Origin: Pseudooceanicola batsensis HTCC2597
GTDB taxonomy: Bacteria > Pseudomonadota > Alphaproteobacteria > Rhodobacterales > Rhodobacteraceae
Direction: 5' to 3'
DNA length: 64,000 bases
Assembly (NCBI RefSeq): GCF_000152725.1
Contig: NZ_CH724131.1
Location: 2,205,167-2,269,166, forward strand
Part shown: one piece after another, positions 55,890 through 64,000 of the stretch
Layout of the letters: each line of letters starts with the position of its first letter
Position numbering within the stretch: the stretch's first letter is position 1
Program-made: the position numbers and the translations under genes
Notes under the pieces: generated by a model
Seen by the model: only the letters and a program-made list of their open reading frames with translations
Databases searched by the model: none
What the model was told of the DNA's origin: nothing

Positions 55890-56087
55890 GCTTGCTCTCC
55901 TCCCTCACGTCTGCGTGACGTACTGCGCTCTGCCCGGAAATGGCAAGCCGGACCGGGGCGCCTGTCCCGCCAATGCCCGATTGCATTTCTGTCGGTACGC
56001 CGGGTCCGGCCCGCTTTCCGCCGCCCGATGAGAGCGTGGAGCACTCGGGTCAGAGGCCGCCCGTGCGGATCGGTTCAGGGTCCTGCG

Positions 56088-57674
56088 TCACGCGATCTCG
56101 GGCAGATCCGGCGCGGCGGCGATGAGCTGCCGGGTATAGGGGTGCTGCGGATCCGAAAAGACCCGTTCGGTGGGGCCCTGTTCCACGATCTCGCCCGCCT
56201 TCATCACCAGACAACGGTCGGTGATCACGCGCACCACGCTCAGGTCATGGGAGATGAAGAGGTAACTCAGCCCGAACCGTCTGCCCAGATCGGCCAGCAG
56301 GTCGAGGATCTGCGCGCGAACCTGCACGTCCAGCGCCGAAACCGCTTCGTCCAGCAGGATCAGCTCCGGCTTGATGATCAGCGCCCGCGCGATGGCGATG
56401 CGCTGCCGCTGTCCGCCCGAGAATTCGTGGATGAACTTGTACCGGTCCGAAGCCGCGAGCCCCACCGAGGTCAGCGCCTCGGCGATGGCCGCATCCCGCG
56501 CCTCGCCCCGGGGCGGCGCATCGAGCAGGTGAAACGGTTCGCAGATCAGCCGGTCGACCCGGTGGCGCGGATTGAACGAGCCATAGGGATCCTGAAAGAC
56601 CACCTGCATCCGGCGCCGCACCGCACGGTTCGGCGCGTGACCGGTGAAGACCGGCTCTCCGTCCAGCAGGATCTCGCCGTCCTGCACCTCTTCCAGCCCC
56701 AGGATCGCACGGGTCAGCGTGGACTTGCCGCAGCCGGATTCCCCCACAAGCCCGAGGCTCTCGCCCCTCTTCAGATCGAAGGAGACACCCCTGACGGCTT
56801 CCACCCGCCCCGGCGCCCCGAACAGGGTATTGCGTGGCAGGGTGTAGGTCCGCACGACATCGCGGACGCGCAGCAGGGGGGCCTCCTCGGTGTGAGCCTG
56901 CCTGTCGGGCGCATGGGTCGACGCCTCGAGCAGCGAGATCGAATAGGGATGCCTGAGCTGCCCGAAGATCGCCGGACAGGTACCGCGCTCGACCACCTCG
57001 CCATGCCGCATGATGACGATCTCGTCCGCCATGTCGGCCACGACCGCAAGGTCATGCGAGATCATCAGCATCCCCATCCCGTCCTCGCGCACAAGCCGTT
57101 TGAGCAGGTCTAGGATCTGCGCCTGCGTCGTTACGTCCAGCGCGGTCGTGGGTTCATCGGCGATCAGCAGGCTGGGGCGAAGGGCGATGGCCATGGCGAT
57201 CACCACCCTCTGCCGCTGCCCGCCCGAGAGCTCGTGCGGGTAGCGGGTCAACGGAAACCGGTCCTCGGGCAGTTCGACGCGGTTCAGCGCCTCGCGCGCG
57301 CGCATCATCGCCTCGGATTTCGACGCGCGTTCGTGTATCAGGATCGTCTCGGCCACCTGGTCGCCGATGGTCCGGATCGGGTTCAGCGCGGTCATCGGCT
57401 CCTGGAAGACCATGCCGACCTCGTTGCCGCGCAACCTGCAGAGCTGAGCCTCCGGCAACGCCAGCATGTCATGGCCCGAGAGCATCACCGACCCGTGCGC
57501 CCTCGCCCCGTCGGGCAGAAGCTGCATGACCGAAAAGGCCGTCATCGATTTGCCTGACCCGCTTTCGCCGATCACGCCCACGATCTGCCCCGGATCGACC
57601 GAAAGCGATACGTCCCGCAGGATCGTGTGGCGGCCGATCTCCAGCGACAGGCCCTCGATCGACAGCAGGCTCAT
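56088..57674 (-). CDS. Dpp/Opp-type ABC importer, fused double ATPase
   Basis: Two ABC ATPase domains in one 528-residue chain (DppD plus DppF equivalents, YejF-like). Domain 1 has GESGSGKS, ELSGGQRQRV and LLIADEPTTALDV; domain 2 has GESGCGKS, EFSGGQRQRIAIARAL and LILLDEAVSALDV, each ending with the oligopeptide-family HPYS/HPYT tail. It energises the two permeases encoded just upstream (overlap of four bases). ATG 57674 is chosen at that junction. Confidence 0.93.
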   Translation of the reverse strand: MSLLSIEGLSLEIGRHTILRDVSLSVDPGQIVGVIGESGSGKSMTAFSVMQLLPDGARAHGSVMLSGHDMLALPEAQLCRLRGNEVGMVFQEPMTALNPIRTIGDQVAETILIHERASKSEAMMRAREALNRVELPEDRFPLTRYPHELSGGQRQRVVIAMAIALRPSLLIADEPTTALDVTTQAQILDLLKRLVREDGMGMLMISHDLAVVADMADEIVIMRHGEVVERGTCPAIFGQLRHPYSISLLEASTHAPDRQAHTEEAPLLRVRDVVRTYTLPRNTLFGAPGRVEAVRGVSFDLKRGESLGLVGESGCGKSTLTRAILGLEEVQDGEILLDGEPVFTGHAPNRAVRRRMQVVFQDPYGSFNPRHRVDRLICEPFHLLDAPPRGEARDAAIAEALTSVGLAASDRYKFIHEFSGGQRQRIAIARALIIKPELILLDEAVSALDVQVRAQILDLLADLGRRFGLSYLFISHDLSVVRVITDRCLVMKAGEIVEQGPTERVFSDPQHPYTRQLIAAAPDLPEIA

Positions 57675-58552
57675 GTCCGCCCCCTGAGCTTCGGATCGAA
57701 GAGGTCGCGCAAGCCATCGCCCATCAGGTTCAGCCCCAGCACGGTCAGCAGGATGGCCAGCCCCGGGAACAGCGCCATGTGCGGCGCGAAGGAGATCATC
57801 GTCTGCGATTCCGCGAGCATCCGGCCCCAGGACGGCGTCGGCGGCTGCGCCCCGAGCCCGACGTAGGAAAGCCCCGCCTCGGCCAGGATACCGAGCGAGA
57901 ACTGGATGGTTCCCTGAACGATCAGCAGGTTTGTCACGTTCGGCAGGATATGCTCGACCGAAATCCGCGCGGCCCCCTTGCCCGCGACCCGCGCCGCCAG
58001 GATGTAGTCCCGCTGCCAGAGCGTCAGCGCGCCCGACCGGGTCAGCCGCGCGAAGACCGGGATGTTGAAGATGCCGATGGCGATGATCGCGTTCACGGCC
58101 GAGGGGCCGAAGGTCGCCGTGATCAGGATCGCGATCACCAGCGAGGGGAAGGCGAAGACCAGGTCGTTCGCCCGCATGATCACCTCGTCCAGCAGCGACC
58201 CCTTGCGCGCCGCCGCCAAAAGGCCGAGCGGCACACCGAAGATCATGCCGATCCCCACGGCGACCACCGCCACCGCGATCGAGACCCGCGCCCCCACCAT
58301 GATCATCGACAGGATGTCGCGGCCGAAGTGATCGGTGCCCAGCGGATTCCGCCATGACGGTGGCTTGATCTTGTTGGCGATGTCCAGGCCCGTGACCTCG
58401 TAGGGTGTCCAGAGGAAGGACAGGACCGCTGCCAGAACGAAGACCAGCGTCAGCAGCGCGCCCACCACCAGGTTGCGCGACCGCAGCGCCCGCCCCCAGA
58501 GGCGGACCGGCGCCCCCTGGGGCGGCAGGCTGTCGGCGCGCAGATCGGTCAT
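57671..58552 (-). CDS. Dpp/Opp-type ABC importer permease (DppC-like)
   Basis: Inner-membrane permease of 293 residues with about six helices. The N-terminal cytoplasmic segment and the block NPLGTDHFGRDILSMIMVGARVS are hallmarks of DppC-type subunits. The EAA loop is DYILAARVAGKGAARISVEHILPN. It forms the channel with the DppB-like subunit encoded upstream and overlaps both neighbours by four bases. Confidence 0.92.
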   Translation of the reverse strand: MTDLRADSLPPQGAPVRLWGRALRSRNLVVGALLTLVFVLAAVLSFLWTPYEVTGLDIANKIKPPSWRNPLGTDHFGRDILSMIMVGARVSIAVAVVAVGIGMIFGVPLGLLAAARKGSLLDEVIMRANDLVFAFPSLVIAILITATFGPSAVNAIIAIGIFNIPVFARLTRSGALTLWQRDYILAARVAGKGAARISVEHILPNVTNLLIVQGTIQFSLGILAEAGLSYVGLGAQPPTPSWGRMLAESQTMISFAPHMALFPGLAILLTVLGLNLMGDGLRDLFDPKLRGRT

Positions 58553-59496
58553 GCGCGGTGCCTCAGTCGCGGATCGACCAGAGCATAGGCGATCTCGACC
58601 AGGAAGTTCACCAGGATCACGGCGAAGACGAGAAGCATCACCACCGACTCCACCACGATCATGTCGCGGGCCGAGATGGCCTGGAAGATCAGCCGCCCCA
58701 GCCCCGGCAGGTAGAAGACGTTCTCGATGATGATGCCGCCCGCCAGCAGGAACGAGAACTGGAGCCCGATGATCGTCAGCACGGGGATCAGCGCATTGCG
58801 CAGCGCATGCCGCCAGAGCGCCTGGCGGCGGCTCAGCCCCTTGGCGCGGGCGGTGCGCACGAAATCCTCGGACAGGGTATCCAGAAGCGCCGACCGCATC
58901 ACCCGCGCCAGGATCGAGGCCTGGGGCAGCGCGAGCGCAATGGCCGGCAGTGTCAGCGACTTGATCGAGAGCCAGAAGCCCTCGTCCCAGCCCGGGAACC
59001 CGCCGGCCGAGAACCACTGGAGGTTGATGGCGAAAACCACGACCAGAAGCATCGCGAACCAGAAATTCGGGATCGCCACGCCGAGCTGAGTGGTGCCCAT
59101 CACGCCCACATCCGCCGCCGAACCGCGCCGCGAGGCGGCCCAGATGCCGGCGGGAAAGGCGATGAGGGTAGACAGCAACAGCGCGTAGATCGCGAGAGGC
59201 AGGGAGATCCAGAGCCGGTCGGCGATCATTCCGGCCACCGGCGTTCGGTAAGTGTAGGACGTGCCGAAGTCGCCGGTCAGCATGCCGCCGACCCAGGACA
59301 CGTACCGCTCCCACAGGGTGCCGTTCAGCCCGAGCTGATCCCGCAGCGCCGCGAGCGTGTCTTCCTGGGCGTTGACGCCCAGCATGAAGGCCGCCGGATC
59401 GCCCGGCAGGATCTCGATGGCGAGGAAAATCACCACCGAGGCCACGGCGAGGCTGATCGCCAGCGAAAGAAGACGGGTCAGGGTATAGCGGAGCAT
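58549..59496 (-). CDS. Dpp/Opp-type ABC importer permease (DppB-like)
   Basis: Inner-membrane permease of 315 residues. It begins with the DppB-type MLRYTLTRLLSLAISLAVASVVIFLAIEILPGDPA (in outline), contains GDFGTSYTYRTPV, and has the EAA loop DFVRTARAKGLSRRQALWRHALRNAL. ATG 59496 immediately precedes the first conserved helix; an in-frame extension upstream is not family-like. The solute-binding protein gene is 88 bases upstream. Confidence 0.92.
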   Translation of the reverse strand: MLRYTLTRLLSLAISLAVASVVIFLAIEILPGDPAAFMLGVNAQEDTLAALRDQLGLNGTLWERYVSWVGGMLTGDFGTSYTYRTPVAGMIADRLWISLPLAIYALLLSTLIAFPAGIWAASRRGSAADVGVMGTTQLGVAIPNFWFAMLLVVVFAINLQWFSAGGFPGWDEGFWLSIKSLTLPAIALALPQASILARVMRSALLDTLSEDFVRTARAKGLSRRQALWRHALRNALIPVLTIIGLQFSFLLAGGIIIENVFYLPGLGRLIFQAISARDMIVVESVVMLLVFAVILVNFLVEIAYALVDPRLRHRA

Positions 59497-59584
59497 TCGG
59501 GACCGTCGGCAAGGGTGCGTGAGATCACGCACCCTATGGGTTGCGCGGCGTGGGGTGCGTGCTTGCACGCACCGCCACGAAGAG

Positions 59585-61066
59585 TCACTCGGCCCAGTGA
59601 ACCGCAGTCATGTCCGCCGCCTGCGTCGGAGCATTCTCCCAGAGCCCCTCGACACCTGTCTTGGCCACGGTCAGCAGAGGCAGCTGGAACAGATAGGCGT
59701 TGACGTAGTCCTCGGCGATCGTGGTCTGCGCCTGCCGGAACATCTCGGAGCGCTTGTCGGGATCGCTCTCGACGCCGACCTCCTCCATCAGCTTCTGGAA
59801 CTCGGCGTTGTCGTACTGGAAGTAGTAGTCCGGCCGGGCATAGATATTGATGTCGAGCGGCTCGGTATGGCTGATCACGGTCAGGCCATAGTCGTAGCCC
59901 CGGAAGGTCGCCTCCAGCCATTGCGCCCATTCCACGTTCTCGATCTCGGCCTCGATGCCGACCTGGCGCAGCTGGGCCGCGATGATCTCGCCGCCGCGGC
60001 GCGCATAGGACGGCGGCGGCAGCGTCATCTTGAGCTGCAGCGGCAGCGACACCCCGGCCTCTTCCAGCAGCGTCCGCGCTTTCTCGGGGTCATGCTGCGA
60101 CATCTCCGTCAGATCGACGTAATCCGGGTGATGCGGCGCGAAATGGGTGCCGATCGGCGTGCCGTAGCCGAACTGCGCCCCGTCGATGATCTCATGACGG
60201 TTGACCGCGTGGGCGATGGCCTGGCGCACGCGGACGTCATCCAGCGGCGGCAGCTTGTTGTTGATGGCGAGGATGGTCTCGCCCTCGGTCGAGCCCACCA
60301 GGACCTTGAACCGGGGGTCCGCATCGAACTGCGGCAGGTTCTCGGGTGCCGGGAAGGCCGGGAAGACGTCGAGATCCTCGGCCATCATCGCCGCGAAGGC
60401 GGCGGTCGGATCGCTGATGAACTTGAAGGTCACCGCGTCCAGCATCGCCGGCTCGCCCCAGTATTCCGGGTTCTTCGTCAGTTCGATCCGGTCGCCCTGC
60501 ACCCAGTTGTCGAACATGAAGGCGCCGGTTCCGATCGGTGTGGTCTTGATGTTCTCGATGCTTTCGGGCGCCACGATCACCGCATCGCCCCAGGCCAGGT
60601 TGAACAGGAAGTTCCCGTCCGGGTTCTTCAGCGTCACCGTCACCGTCGCCGGATCGGTCGCTTCGACCGACTCGATCCCGGAAAAGAGCGCCTTCTGCGC
60701 GTTCACGCTGTCCTCGGCCCGGGCGCGGTCGAGCGAGAACTTGACGTCCTCGCTGTCCATCGTGGTGCCGTCATGGAACTTGACCCCTTCGGCGAGGTGG
60801 AAGGTATAGGTCAGCCCGTCGTCCGAGATTTCCCACTCGCGCGCCAGGCCGGGCCCGACCGATCCGTCGGGTCCGAACCGGGTCAGTCCCTCGAACACGT
60901 TCGAATACAGCACCGAATCGATGGCCCCGGCCGCGGCCGAGGTCGGATCCAGATGCGGCGGTTCCAGCTGCTGCCCGATGGTCATGTCGGACTGCTGCGC
61001 CACGGCCAGCGTGGCCGTCAGGGCGAACGCCCCGGCGAGGCCCAAGGCAAAAGGCTTGTTGGTCAT
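59585..61066 (-). CDS. ABC importer solute-binding protein, family 5 (DppA/OppA-like)
   Basis: Periplasmic binding protein of 493 residues with a signal peptide (cleavage near LAVAQQ). Conserved features of SBP family 5 include the EPPHLDPTSAAAG start, SDDGLTYTFHLAEGVKFHDGTTMDSEDV, and PIGTGAFMFDNW. Ligand class (dipeptide, oligopeptide, glutathione, opine, nickel) cannot be read. Starts GTG 61072, ATG 61069 and ATG 61066 compete; the last has the best spacing to GGAG. First importer gene after the deacylase. Confidence 0.92.
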   Translation of the reverse strand: MTNKPFALGLAGAFALTATLAVAQQSDMTIGQQLEPPHLDPTSAAAGAIDSVLYSNVFEGLTRFGPDGSVGPGLAREWEISDDGLTYTFHLAEGVKFHDGTTMDSEDVKFSLDRARAEDSVNAQKALFSGIESVEATDPATVTVTLKNPDGNFLFNLAWGDAVIVAPESIENIKTTPIGTGAFMFDNWVQGDRIELTKNPEYWGEPAMLDAVTFKFISDPTAAFAAMMAEDLDVFPAFPAPENLPQFDADPRFKVLVGSTEGETILAINNKLPPLDDVRVRQAIAHAVNRHEIIDGAQFGYGTPIGTHFAPHHPDYVDLTEMSQHDPEKARTLLEEAGVSLPLQLKMTLPPPSYARRGGEIIAAQLRQVGIEAEIENVEWAQWLEATFRGYDYGLTVISHTEPLDINIYARPDYYFQYDNAEFQKLMEEVGVESDPDKRSEMFRQAQTTIAEDYVNAYLFQLPLLTVAKTGVEGLWENAPTQAADMTAVHWAE

Positions 61067-61089
61067 CATCACTCCCTGTCTCCCCTTGG

Positions 61090-62379
61090 TCAGGGGTTAT
61101 CCGGAGGCCCGAGCAGGGATAGCAGACTGAGCGCCATAACCTGAGCAGAGGCCACCATGTCATCCACGCCGACATATTCGTCCGGTTTATGCGCGAGGTC
61201 CAGAATTCCCGGACCATAGGCCACGCAATTTTTCAGCCTGCCGATGCGGTCGATATGCTTCTGGTCGTAGGTTCCGGGAGATACCACGTAATCGGGCTCT
61301 TTTCCGAGTGTCGCGCGAATGGCCTCGGTGACGGTCGTGACCACGGGCGCGTCCCTCTCGGTCATCGTGGGCAAAACCCTGTGCATCTCTCTGATATCGT
61401 ACGAGAAACCATCGCGCCGCGCTTTCACGCGCTCCAGCACGTCGTTCAGCTCCTGCTGGACCTCGTCGATTTTCTCTTCGATCAGAAAGCGGCGATCGAT
61501 CACCATGCGGGCGCTGTCGGGAACCACAGGACTGGGAAGACCGGTGGAATCCTTCGCGATCTCCTCCTGGCCGCCGTGAAGCGAGTTGATGTTCAGGGTC
61601 GACTGTTTCGCCCCATCCGGCACGACGGGCATATCGGTCCGCTTGCGGGCCAGCGCGGGAAACAGCGTCTCCTCCATTTCGTGCAGGACAGCGCCCATGT
61701 GGCGCACTGCGCAGTCCCCGAGGAACGGCATCGACCCATGGGCGATCTCGCCATATGTCTCGATCTCGGCCCACCAGACCCCGCGATGACCGAGGCAGAT
61801 GCGGTCGACATTCAGCGGCTCGGGGATGATCACGTGGTCGACCCGCGCGAAATGCCCCTGCTCGGCCAGATAGGCCACCCCGCCAAAGCCGCCCGATTCC
61901 TCGTCGGCCGTGCCGCTGATCTCGATCACGCCTTCCCAGTCCGGCACGACCGCCAGAAAGGCTTCGGCCGCGACGATCGAGGCGGCGAGTCCCCCCTTCA
62001 TGTCGCAGGCGCCGCGACCGTAGACCTTGCCGTCCCGCTCCAGACCGCCGAACGGATCGACCGTCCAGCCGCGACCGACGTCGACGACGTCGATGTGCGA
62101 ATTGAAATGAACGCATTGCCCCGGTCGCGCCCCTTCGCGCCGCGCCACGATGTTCCACCGCGGATATCGGTCGCTGTCCCCCGGCGCACCCTTGGCCCGG
62201 ATCAGCTGCGTGTGGAACCCCGCCCGCAGCAGCCGGAGATCGAGGAAATCGCAGATCTCGCGATAATTGTCCCCCGGGGGGTTCAGCGTCGGGATGCGGA
62301 TCAGCTCCTGCGTCAGGGTCACGAGGTCGCCGCGCCGCGCCTCGATTTCGGTCGCCAGCCGGCTCTGCAAGTTCGTCAT
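61090..62379 (-). CDS. ArgE/DapE family M20 deacylase
   Basis: Zinc amidohydrolase of 429 residues. The metal ligands are visible in FNSHIDVVDVG, GRGACDMKGG and ADEESGG(F), with later REMHRVLPTM and the C-terminal segment. Enzymes of this family remove acyl groups from amino acids or cleave small peptides. Being first in the operon with a Dpp-like importer, it likely processes the imported compound in the cytoplasm. ATG 62379 with AGGG before it is preferred; ATG 62397 is an alternative. A LuxR-type palindrome lies just upstream. Confidence 0.9.
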   Translation of the reverse strand: MTNLQSRLATEIEARRGDLVTLTQELIRIPTLNPPGDNYREICDFLDLRLLRAGFHTQLIRAKGAPGDSDRYPRWNIVARREGARPGQCVHFNSHIDVVDVGRGWTVDPFGGLERDGKVYGRGACDMKGGLAASIVAAEAFLAVVPDWEGVIEISGTADEESGGFGGVAYLAEQGHFARVDHVIIPEPLNVDRICLGHRGVWWAEIETYGEIAHGSMPFLGDCAVRHMGAVLHEMEETLFPALARKRTDMPVVPDGAKQSTLNINSLHGGQEEIAKDSTGLPSPVVPDSARMVIDRRFLIEEKIDEVQQELNDVLERVKARRDGFSYDIREMHRVLPTMTERDAPVVTTVTEAIRATLGKEPDYVVSPGTYDQKHIDRIGRLKNCVAYGPGILDLAHKPDEYVGVDDMVASAQVMALSLLSLLGPPDNP

Positions 62380-62420
62380 CTCTGCCCTGTCTACCATCGT
62401 GACAGGATGCGGCGGAGTGT

Positions 62421-62448
62421 CTACGGTCTCAATACCGTAGATCTACGG
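62421..62448. promoter_or_regulatory. Nested palindromic operator between the M20 operon and PAS-LuxR gene
   Basis: Perfect 20-base inverted repeat CTACGGT-CTCAAT-ACCGTAG (62421-62440). Its right half also forms a second perfect palindrome, CCGTAG-AT-CTACGG (62435-62448), so three half-sites overlap. It lies 9 bases before the TTG start of the PAS-LuxR gene and 23-41 bases before the M20 starts, in a divergent promoter zone. Size and symmetry fit a LuxR-family operator; inferred binding protein is the adjacent regulator. Confidence 0.75.
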
Positions 62449-62457
62449 GAGCCCGCC

Positions 62458-63003
62458 TTGGACGACTTCACCAGCCTCGCCTTCGATCACGCCCCGCTCG
62501 GCATCGTGATGACCGAGGCGCGCGTCATACGCAGCTGCAACCGCACCTTCGGCGAAATGACGGGCCACGACCCCTCGGGCCTGCCCGGCCAAAGCTTCCG
62601 GATGTTCTACGACAGCGCCCGGGCCTTCCGGAACATCCGCGACATCGGCCTGCATGTCCTGCGCTCCGGGGCCATCTACAGCGACGAACGACTGTTGCTG
62701 CACGCCAGCGGCCGCGCGCTGCTGGTGCGGTTCCGCGCGCGCACTCTGGCCCCGGACGACCCGCTTTCCCGTCTGGTCATGACTTTCGCTGCGCTGCGCG
62801 ACGATCAGCCCGACCGCGTTCTGACACCCCGCGAACGCACCGTCGTCGCCGGCCTCGCGCGGGGCCAGACCAGCAAGGAAATCGCGCGCGACCTCGGACT
62901 GTCTCCCCGCACGATCGAGGACGTTCGCGCCCGGCTTCTGCGCCGGTACGAGGCGCGGAACGCCGCCGAGCTGCTCACCCGGCTCGCGGGGCCCGCCTTC
63001 TGA
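62458..63003 (+). CDS. PAS domain, LuxR-type transcriptional regulator
   Basis: Regulator of 181 residues with an N-terminal PAS sensor (about 1-110: DHAPLGIVMTEARVIRSCNRTFGEMTG in outline) and a C-terminal LuxR helix-turn-helix (about 122-178: LTPRERTVVAGLARGQTSKEIARDLGLSPRTIEDVRARLLRRYE in outline). No receiver domain, so it senses a ligand or redox state through PAS. TTG 62458 is chosen, GGGAG lying 6 bases before it; an ATG at 62407 would place the operator inside the gene. It is divergent from the importer/deacylase operon and is the likely regulator. Confidence 0.8.
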   Translation: MDDFTSLAFDHAPLGIVMTEARVIRSCNRTFGEMTGHDPSGLPGQSFRMFYDSARAFRNIRDIGLHVLRSGAIYSDERLLLHASGRALLVRFRARTLAPDDPLSRLVMTFAALRDDQPDRVLTPRERTVVAGLARGQTSKEIARDLGLSPRTIEDVRARLLRRYEARNAAELLTRLAGPAF

Positions 63004-63095
63004 CGCGGCAGGGCCCTTCGCCAAGGGGAACACACACTATTGTTGTTCGCGGAAATTCATGCATATTCGTCGCTCCTGAAAAACGGGGCGGGAAG

Positions 63096-64000
63096 ATGAG
63101 GGCAGACCTACCCACAGACCAGATCGATCGCTTGCACGATCTTCGCGAACTGGACGTGCTGGACACGGAACCGGAGGCCGAGTTCGACGACGTGGTGCAG
63201 CTGGCCTCGAAGATCTGCGGCGTGCCCATTTCCCTGATTTCCCTGGTCGATGCAGAGCGTCAGTGGTTCAAGGCGAGCGTCGGGATGGACGAACCCCAGA
63301 CCCCGGTGGAACAGGCGATCTGCGCCCATGCCATCCTCGAGGACGACTATCTCGAGATCGGCGACACACGGCTGGACCCCAGGACCGCCGACAATGCGCT
63401 GGTCCGCGGCCCCGAAGACCTGCGGTTCTACGCCGGCGCGGTACTCCGCAGTGACCGTGGGCACGCCCTGGGCACGCTCTGCGTCCTCGACAACAAACCG
63501 AACCGGCTGACGGATCTTCAGCGTGAGGCCCTGCGCGTGCTGGCCCGGCAGGTGGTGGCCCAGCTTGAACTGCGCCGCGCCCTGCGCGAGGCCGAGGTCC
63601 TGCGCCGCGAGGTGGACCACCGCGTGAAGAACTCGCTCCAGTCGGTCTCGGCACTGACGCGGATGCAGGCCCGCTCCGCCACCTCCGAGGAGACCCGCGA
63701 AGCGCTCGACCTGACGGGCCGGCGGATCGAGACGGTCGCCCTCCTGCACCAGCACCTCTATTGCGCAAGCGCGGACGGCGCCGTCGATCTCGCGGATGTC
63801 GTGCCGCGTGTCGCCCGGCTTCTTCAACAGTCGATGCCCGCCGGCATCCGGATCGAGACCGAAGTGACCCGCGTTTCGCTGTCCGCGGCCCATGCCGCCG
63901 CGGTAGGGGTCATTCTGAACGAATTCGCGACGAACTCTGCCAAGCACGCGTTCGAAGCCGGGGGGCAGGGCCTGATCCGCTTCGTCATCGACCGCGACGG
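63096..64000 (+). CDS. GAF-domain HisKA_2/HWE-type sensor histidine kinase, N-terminal part
   Basis: Soluble kinase, 301 codons visible before the window ends. The GAF domain (about 25-165) opens with ASKICGVPISLISLVDAERQWFKA and ends with GTLCVLDNKPN. The phospho-accepting histidine lies in REVDHRVKNSLQSVSAL, the HisKA_2 signature, and the N-box is VILNEFATNSAKHAF. Such kinases often act in general stress or light signalling. The remaining ATPase boxes lie beyond the edge. GGAAG precedes ATG 63096. Confidence 0.9.
   Translation, partial: MRADLPTDQIDRLHDLRELDVLDTEPEAEFDDVVQLASKICGVPISLISLVDAERQWFKASVGMDEPQTPVEQAICAHAILEDDYLEIGDTRLDPRTADNALVRGPEDLRFYAGAVLRSDRGHALGTLCVLDNKPNRLTDLQREALRVLARQVVAQLELRRALREAEVLRREVDHRVKNSLQSVSALTRMQARSATSEETREALDLTGRRIETVALLHQHLYCASADGAVDLADVVPRVARLLQQSMPAGIRIETEVTRVSLSAAHAAAVGVILNEFATNSAKHAFEAGGQGLIRFVIDRD

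Noticed and set aside
55905..55918. Inverted repeat TCACG-TCTG-CGTGA upstream of the small frame and MFS gene
   Set aside because: Arms of only five bases are expected by chance at this GC content; kept out of the features.

Overview
This 64 kb window is chromosomal DNA of a high-GC alphaproteobacterium, most likely a member of the Rhodobacteraceae/Roseobacter group. The basis is protein recognition by eye: glnK-amtB, a DUF2794 protein, MlaA/MlaC, PrtD/PrtE-type secretion, an alphaproteobacterial GTTC-N7-GTTC LexA box, GANTC (CcrM-type) sites, and intergenic repeats of a kind I remember from this group. Almost every base is coding, genes are densely packed, and many starts overlap the preceding stop by 1-4 bases. 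I see no rRNA, tRNA, CRISPR array, insertion sequence, phage or plasmid gene. It reads as core chromosome rather than a mobile island.

Layout. 1-5 kb: nitrogen sensing (glnK-amtB, with an NtrC-like palindrome upstream), a class A penicillin-binding protein, and MlaA-MlaC lipid-asymmetry proteins. 5-11 kb: a type I secretion ATPase and adaptor, RidA, a glycerophosphodiesterase, a PF04339 acyltransferase and pterin dehydratase. 11-15 kb: a GntR regulator, about 0.87 kb without a recognisable gene, a peroxiredoxin, an FAD reductase and rsmD. 15-20 kb: orphan imuB under a LexA box, a class II cytochrome c, an I78 inhibitor lipoprotein, glutathione-dependent formaldehyde dehydrogenase and a five-EF-hand protein. 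20-28 kb: a methyltransferase/LysR pair, an NYN-OST-HTH protein, TetR, a palindromic intergenic repeat, then a coupled six-gene run (nitroreductase, S-formylglutathione hydrolase, DUF188, HAD, ornithine-cyclodeaminase family, alpha/beta hydrolase). 28-38.5 kb: MFS, zapE, accD-folC behind two tandem CPBP proteases, ilvD with an overlapping lipoprotein gene, and two uncharacterised proteins. 38.5-54.5 kb: LysR, OmpA-like protein, AhpD-like protein, GNAT, CinA-domain protein, sfsA, map, a PcaF-like thiolase, DUF2794, NlpC/P60 peptidase, M17 aminopeptidase, carbonic anhydrase, MuiA-like protein, a LysM protein and asd. 54.5-64 kb: MFS, a complete Dpp-type ABC importer with an M20 deacylase, a divergent PAS-LuxR regulator with nested palindromes, and a truncated GAF/HisKA_2 histidine kinase.

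How genes work together. GlnK gates AmtB. FrmA and S-formylglutathione hydrolase together oxidise formaldehyde to formate, but sit 5.4 kb apart. The importer plus M20 deacylase looks like an uptake-and-hydrolysis module for an acylated amino acid or peptide, probably controlled by the divergent PAS-LuxR protein. MlaA and MlaC overlap and share a duplicated DNA segment.

Limits. All assignments come from reading translations and motifs; no database or alignment was run. No large, clearly novel defence or mobile system is visible. The most interesting items are local: the nested LuxR-type palindromes, the lone LexA-controlled imuB, the duplicated mlaA/mlaC junction, the LysM protein with duplicated domains, and the tandem CPBP proteases.
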